Shown piece after piece: positions 6,980 through 8,531 of a stretch of DNA of 8,531 nucleotides. Source of the stretch: Frondihabitans sp. Its GTDB lineage: Bacteria > Actinomycetota > Actinomycetes > Actinomycetales > Microbacteriaceae. The notes under the pieces are model-generated. The model searched no databases and was not told the origin of the DNA. It was given only the letters and a program-made list of their open reading frames with translations. Position numbers and translations under genes: made by a program. Every line of letters starts with the position of its first letter. Within the stretch, counting starts at the first letter, position 1. Where the stretch lies: the NCBI GenBank assembly GCA_025464735.1, contig JAODMX010000129.1, positions 1 through 8,531 of the forward strand, given 5' to 3'.

Positions 6980-7012
6980 ATAAGAATAGACGCTCATCGT
7001 GTCTTTTCTTAT
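6980..7012. promoter_or_regulatory. Inverted repeat at the AbiEi-like promoter, putative autoregulatory operator
   Basis: ATAAGAATAGAC (6980-6991) and GTCTTTTCTTAT (7001-7012) are 12-base inverted arms with one mismatch and a nine-base spacer. The repeat begins 15 bases upstream of the antitoxin ATG, directly behind its ribosome binding site, and the arms supply the AT-rich promoter region for leftward transcription. AbiEi antitoxins are known to repress their operon by binding inverted repeats, so this is the obvious candidate site. Confidence 0.6.
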
Positions 7013-7089
7013 CGAGGTGTCCATTTCCGCGCTGCGGGCCCCTCGGCGCAGGACGATGGCGACGATCGCATCGTCAGCGTCGCAGATGA

Positions 7090-7368
7090 CGAATCGCCCA
7101 CGTCTTCAAGGCTCTCGGCGATCCCACCCGCGTGCGCCTCCTCTCGCTCATCGCTGCCAGCACAAACGGCGAGGCCTGTATTTGCGACCTGACCGTACCG
7201 GTGGGGCTGTCACAGCCGACGGTGTCACACCACATGAAACAGCTCGTCGAGGCCGGTCTCGCGACGCGAGAGCAGCGCGGCAAGTGGGCCTACTACCGCG
7301 TCGTCATGGAAGCCCTCACCTCCAGCGCTGAAGGTCTCCTGCCTAACCGACAGACTTCAGGATCCTGA
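7090..7368 (+). pseudogene. ArsR-family (arsenite-type) repressor, N-terminus out of frame
   Basis: Encodes most of an ArsR/SmtB winged-helix metalloregulator. The frame reads IAHVFKALGDPTRVRLL, then EACICDL with the CxC pair typical of As(III)/Sb(III) sensing, the recognition helix region LSQPTVSHHMKQLVEAGL, the wing TREQRGKWAYYRV and a short tail. ArsR proteins normally begin 15-30 residues before the FKALGDPTR block, but here an in-frame TGA sits at 7087-7089. The codons just before, in another frame, read VADDE; one extra C (GAATCGCC to GAACTCGCC) would give DDELAHVFKALGDP, yet no clear start codon exists in that upstream frame. The only in-frame start is the GTG at 7132, which has no ribosome binding site and drops the first helix (78 residues). 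No arsenic resistance gene is adjacent. It is a remnant, or an indel error. Confidence 0.65.
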
Positions 7369-7377
7369 CGATCGTCA
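7357..7377. promoter_or_regulatory. Two overlapping 12-bp palindromes upstream of pucG
   Basis: TCAGGATCCTGA (7357-7368) and TGACGATCGTCA (7366-7377) are both perfect palindromes sharing three bases, spanning the arsR stop and lying 36 bases before the pucG start. An outer pair, TTCAGG (7356-7361) and CCTGAA (7382-7387), could enclose the second one in a longer hairpin. There is no T-run. It may be an operator for pucG or a terminator-like stem for arsR. Confidence 0.35.
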
Positions 7378-7412
7378 CACGCCTGAAACGTCCGTTGCAC
7401 TATTCTGGAGAA

Positions 7413-8531
7413 GTGAAACAAGCCTTTCAGCCCGTGAACCCGCCCGCGCGACTCCTCATGGGCCCCGGCCCGATCAACGCCGACCCGCGAGTGCTGCGTG
7501 CCATGTCGACCCAGTTGGTGGGCCAGTACGACCCGTGGATGACCCAGACGATGGACGAGACGCAGGTGCTCTACCGTCAGGTCTTCCAGACCGCGAACGA
7601 ACAGACGATGCTCGTCGACGGCACGTCGCGCGCGGGCATCGAGGCCGCCCTTGTCTCGTTGATCGAACCGGGCGACCGCGTCCTGGTTCCGATCTTCGGA
7701 CGCTTCGGGCACCTTCTCCGCGAGATCGCTGAGCGAGCCGGCGCCGAAGTGCATGTCATCGAGGCGCCCTGGGGCCAGGTCTTCACCCCCGAGGCCATCG
7801 AAACGGCGATCGAGGCGGTCTCGCCGAAGCTGCTCGCCGTGGTTCACGGCGACACGTCGACGACGGTCGCGCAACCCCTCGACGAACTCGGCGCGATCTG
7901 CGAAAAACACGGCGTGCTTTTCTACACCGATGTCACGGCCTCCCTGGCCGGCAACCCGTTCCACACCGATGACCTCGGTCTCGACGCCGTGACGGCCGGC
8001 TTGCAGAAGTGCCTCGGCGGCCCCTCGGGCTCCTCCCCCGTGACCTTCTCCCCGAAAGCCGTCGCCGCGATCACGGCGCGCAAGTCGATCGAGGCCGGTA
8101 TCCGTGTCGACGGCGACACCGTCAACGCGCACCCGATCCGCTCCAACTATTTCGACCTGGCGATGATCTTCGACTACTGGGGGCCCCAGCGGCTCAACCA
8201 CCACACCGAGGCCACGTCGATGCTCTACGCGGCCCGCGAGTGCGCCCGGTTGATCGTCGACGAGGGAATCGACGACACTGTCGCCAGGCACGAACTCCAC
8301 GGCCGCGCGATGCTCGAGGGCGTCCGAGGTCTCGGTCTCACCGTCTTCGGCGACCTTGCGCACAAGATGAACAACGTCACCGCCGTCGTGATCCCCGACG
8401 GTGTCGACGGGGACGCCGCGCGGTCGGCGCTCCTGTCCGACTTCGGTGTCGAGATCGGCACGTCGTTCGGCCCTCTGCACGGCAAGGTCTGGCGCATCGG
8501 CACGATGGGGTACAACGCGCGGAAGGACACC
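7413..8531 (+). CDS. pucG: (S)-ureidoglycine-glyoxylate aminotransferase, C-terminus cut by window edge
   Basis: PLP-dependent class V aminotransferase that moves the amino group of (S)-ureidoglycine to glyoxylate, giving glycine and oxalurate, in purine/allantoin catabolism. 373 residues are visible, so only a few dozen are missing. Landmarks: LLMGPGP (14-20), VGQYDP with Q38, DGTSRAGIEA (69-78), GRFGHLL (96-102), VHGDTST (144-150), YTDVTA with PLP-ring D173, QKCLGGPSG with Schiff-base K199, SNYFDL (244-249), RLNHHTEAT with N262, and SFGPLHGKVWRIGTMGY (351-367). The block pattern follows Bacillus PucG rather than general alanine-glyoxylate aminotransferases. The GTG at 7413 is chosen as the only start giving a complete N-terminus. 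GGAG lies just two bases before it, unusually close; an in-frame TTG at 7395 and ATG at 7458 are less likely. No other purine-pathway gene is in the window. Confidence 0.88.
   Translation, partial: MKQAFQPVNPPARLLMGPGPINADPRVLRAMSTQLVGQYDPWMTQTMDETQVLYRQVFQTANEQTMLVDGTSRAGIEAALVSLIEPGDRVLVPIFGRFGHLLREIAERAGAEVHVIEAPWGQVFTPEAIETAIEAVSPKLLAVVHGDTSTTVAQPLDELGAICEKHGVLFYTDVTASLAGNPFHTDDLGLDAVTAGLQKCLGGPSGSSPVTFSPKAVAAITARKSIEAGIRVDGDTVNAHPIRSNYFDLAMIFDYWGPQRLNHHTEATSMLYAARECARLIVDEGIDDTVARHELHGRAMLEGVRGLGLTVFGDLAHKMNNVTAVVIPDGVDGDAARSALLSDFGVEIGTSFGPLHGKVWRIGTMGYNARKDT

Noticed and set aside
7293..8480. 395-codon open frame on the - strand
   Set aside because: It is a shadow of pucG, whose family blocks run unbroken across the region; long antisense frames are common at this GC content.

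Overview
The window comes from a high-GC actinobacterium. The gene density, the many GTG starts and the codon bias toward G/C third positions suggest a Microbacteriaceae-like genome, but I cannot name the genus. Two genes run off the ends: an enamidase-type amidohydrolase on the left and a pucG-type aminotransferase on the right.

Positions 1-5175 hold a compact putative catabolic cluster for a nitrogen-containing, probably cyclic-amide compound. A leftward pair (DUF1185/Amino_synth protein, then an enamidase-like cyclic-enamide hydrolase) overlaps by one base. It is divergent from a rightward pair (isochorismatase-type cysteine hydrolase, then a classical SDR oxidoreductase) that overlaps by 11 bases. 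A second, NAD-type SDR faces the first convergently and is in turn divergent from an acetamidase/formamidase-family amidase. Both divergent intergenic regions carry the same 12-bp palindrome (GTAGCATGCTAC or a one-base variant, three copies in all), which ties the three transcription units into one likely regulon. A reasonable but unproven reading is ring opening by the enamidase homologue, redox steps by the SDRs and release of ammonia by the two further amidases. The regulator, any transporter and any ring-activating enzyme are not in the window.

Positions 5226-7012 hold a leftward AbiE-like (type IV) toxin-antitoxin pair of visibly lower GC. The AbiEi-like winged-helix antitoxin is intact and has an inverted repeat over its promoter region. 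The AbiEii-like nucleotidyltransferase is split by an apparent one-base deletion. Next to it, rightward, lies an ArsR-family repressor with the arsenite-type CxC motif whose N-terminus is out of frame, again consistent with one missing base, and with no arsenic resistance gene beside it. Either this is a decaying accessory insert or the assembly has indels here.

From 7413 to the right edge is a clear (S)-ureidoglycine-glyoxylate aminotransferase (PucG) of purine/allantoin catabolism, preceded by overlapping perfect palindromes. I saw no tRNA, rRNA, CRISPR array, transposase or IS end.
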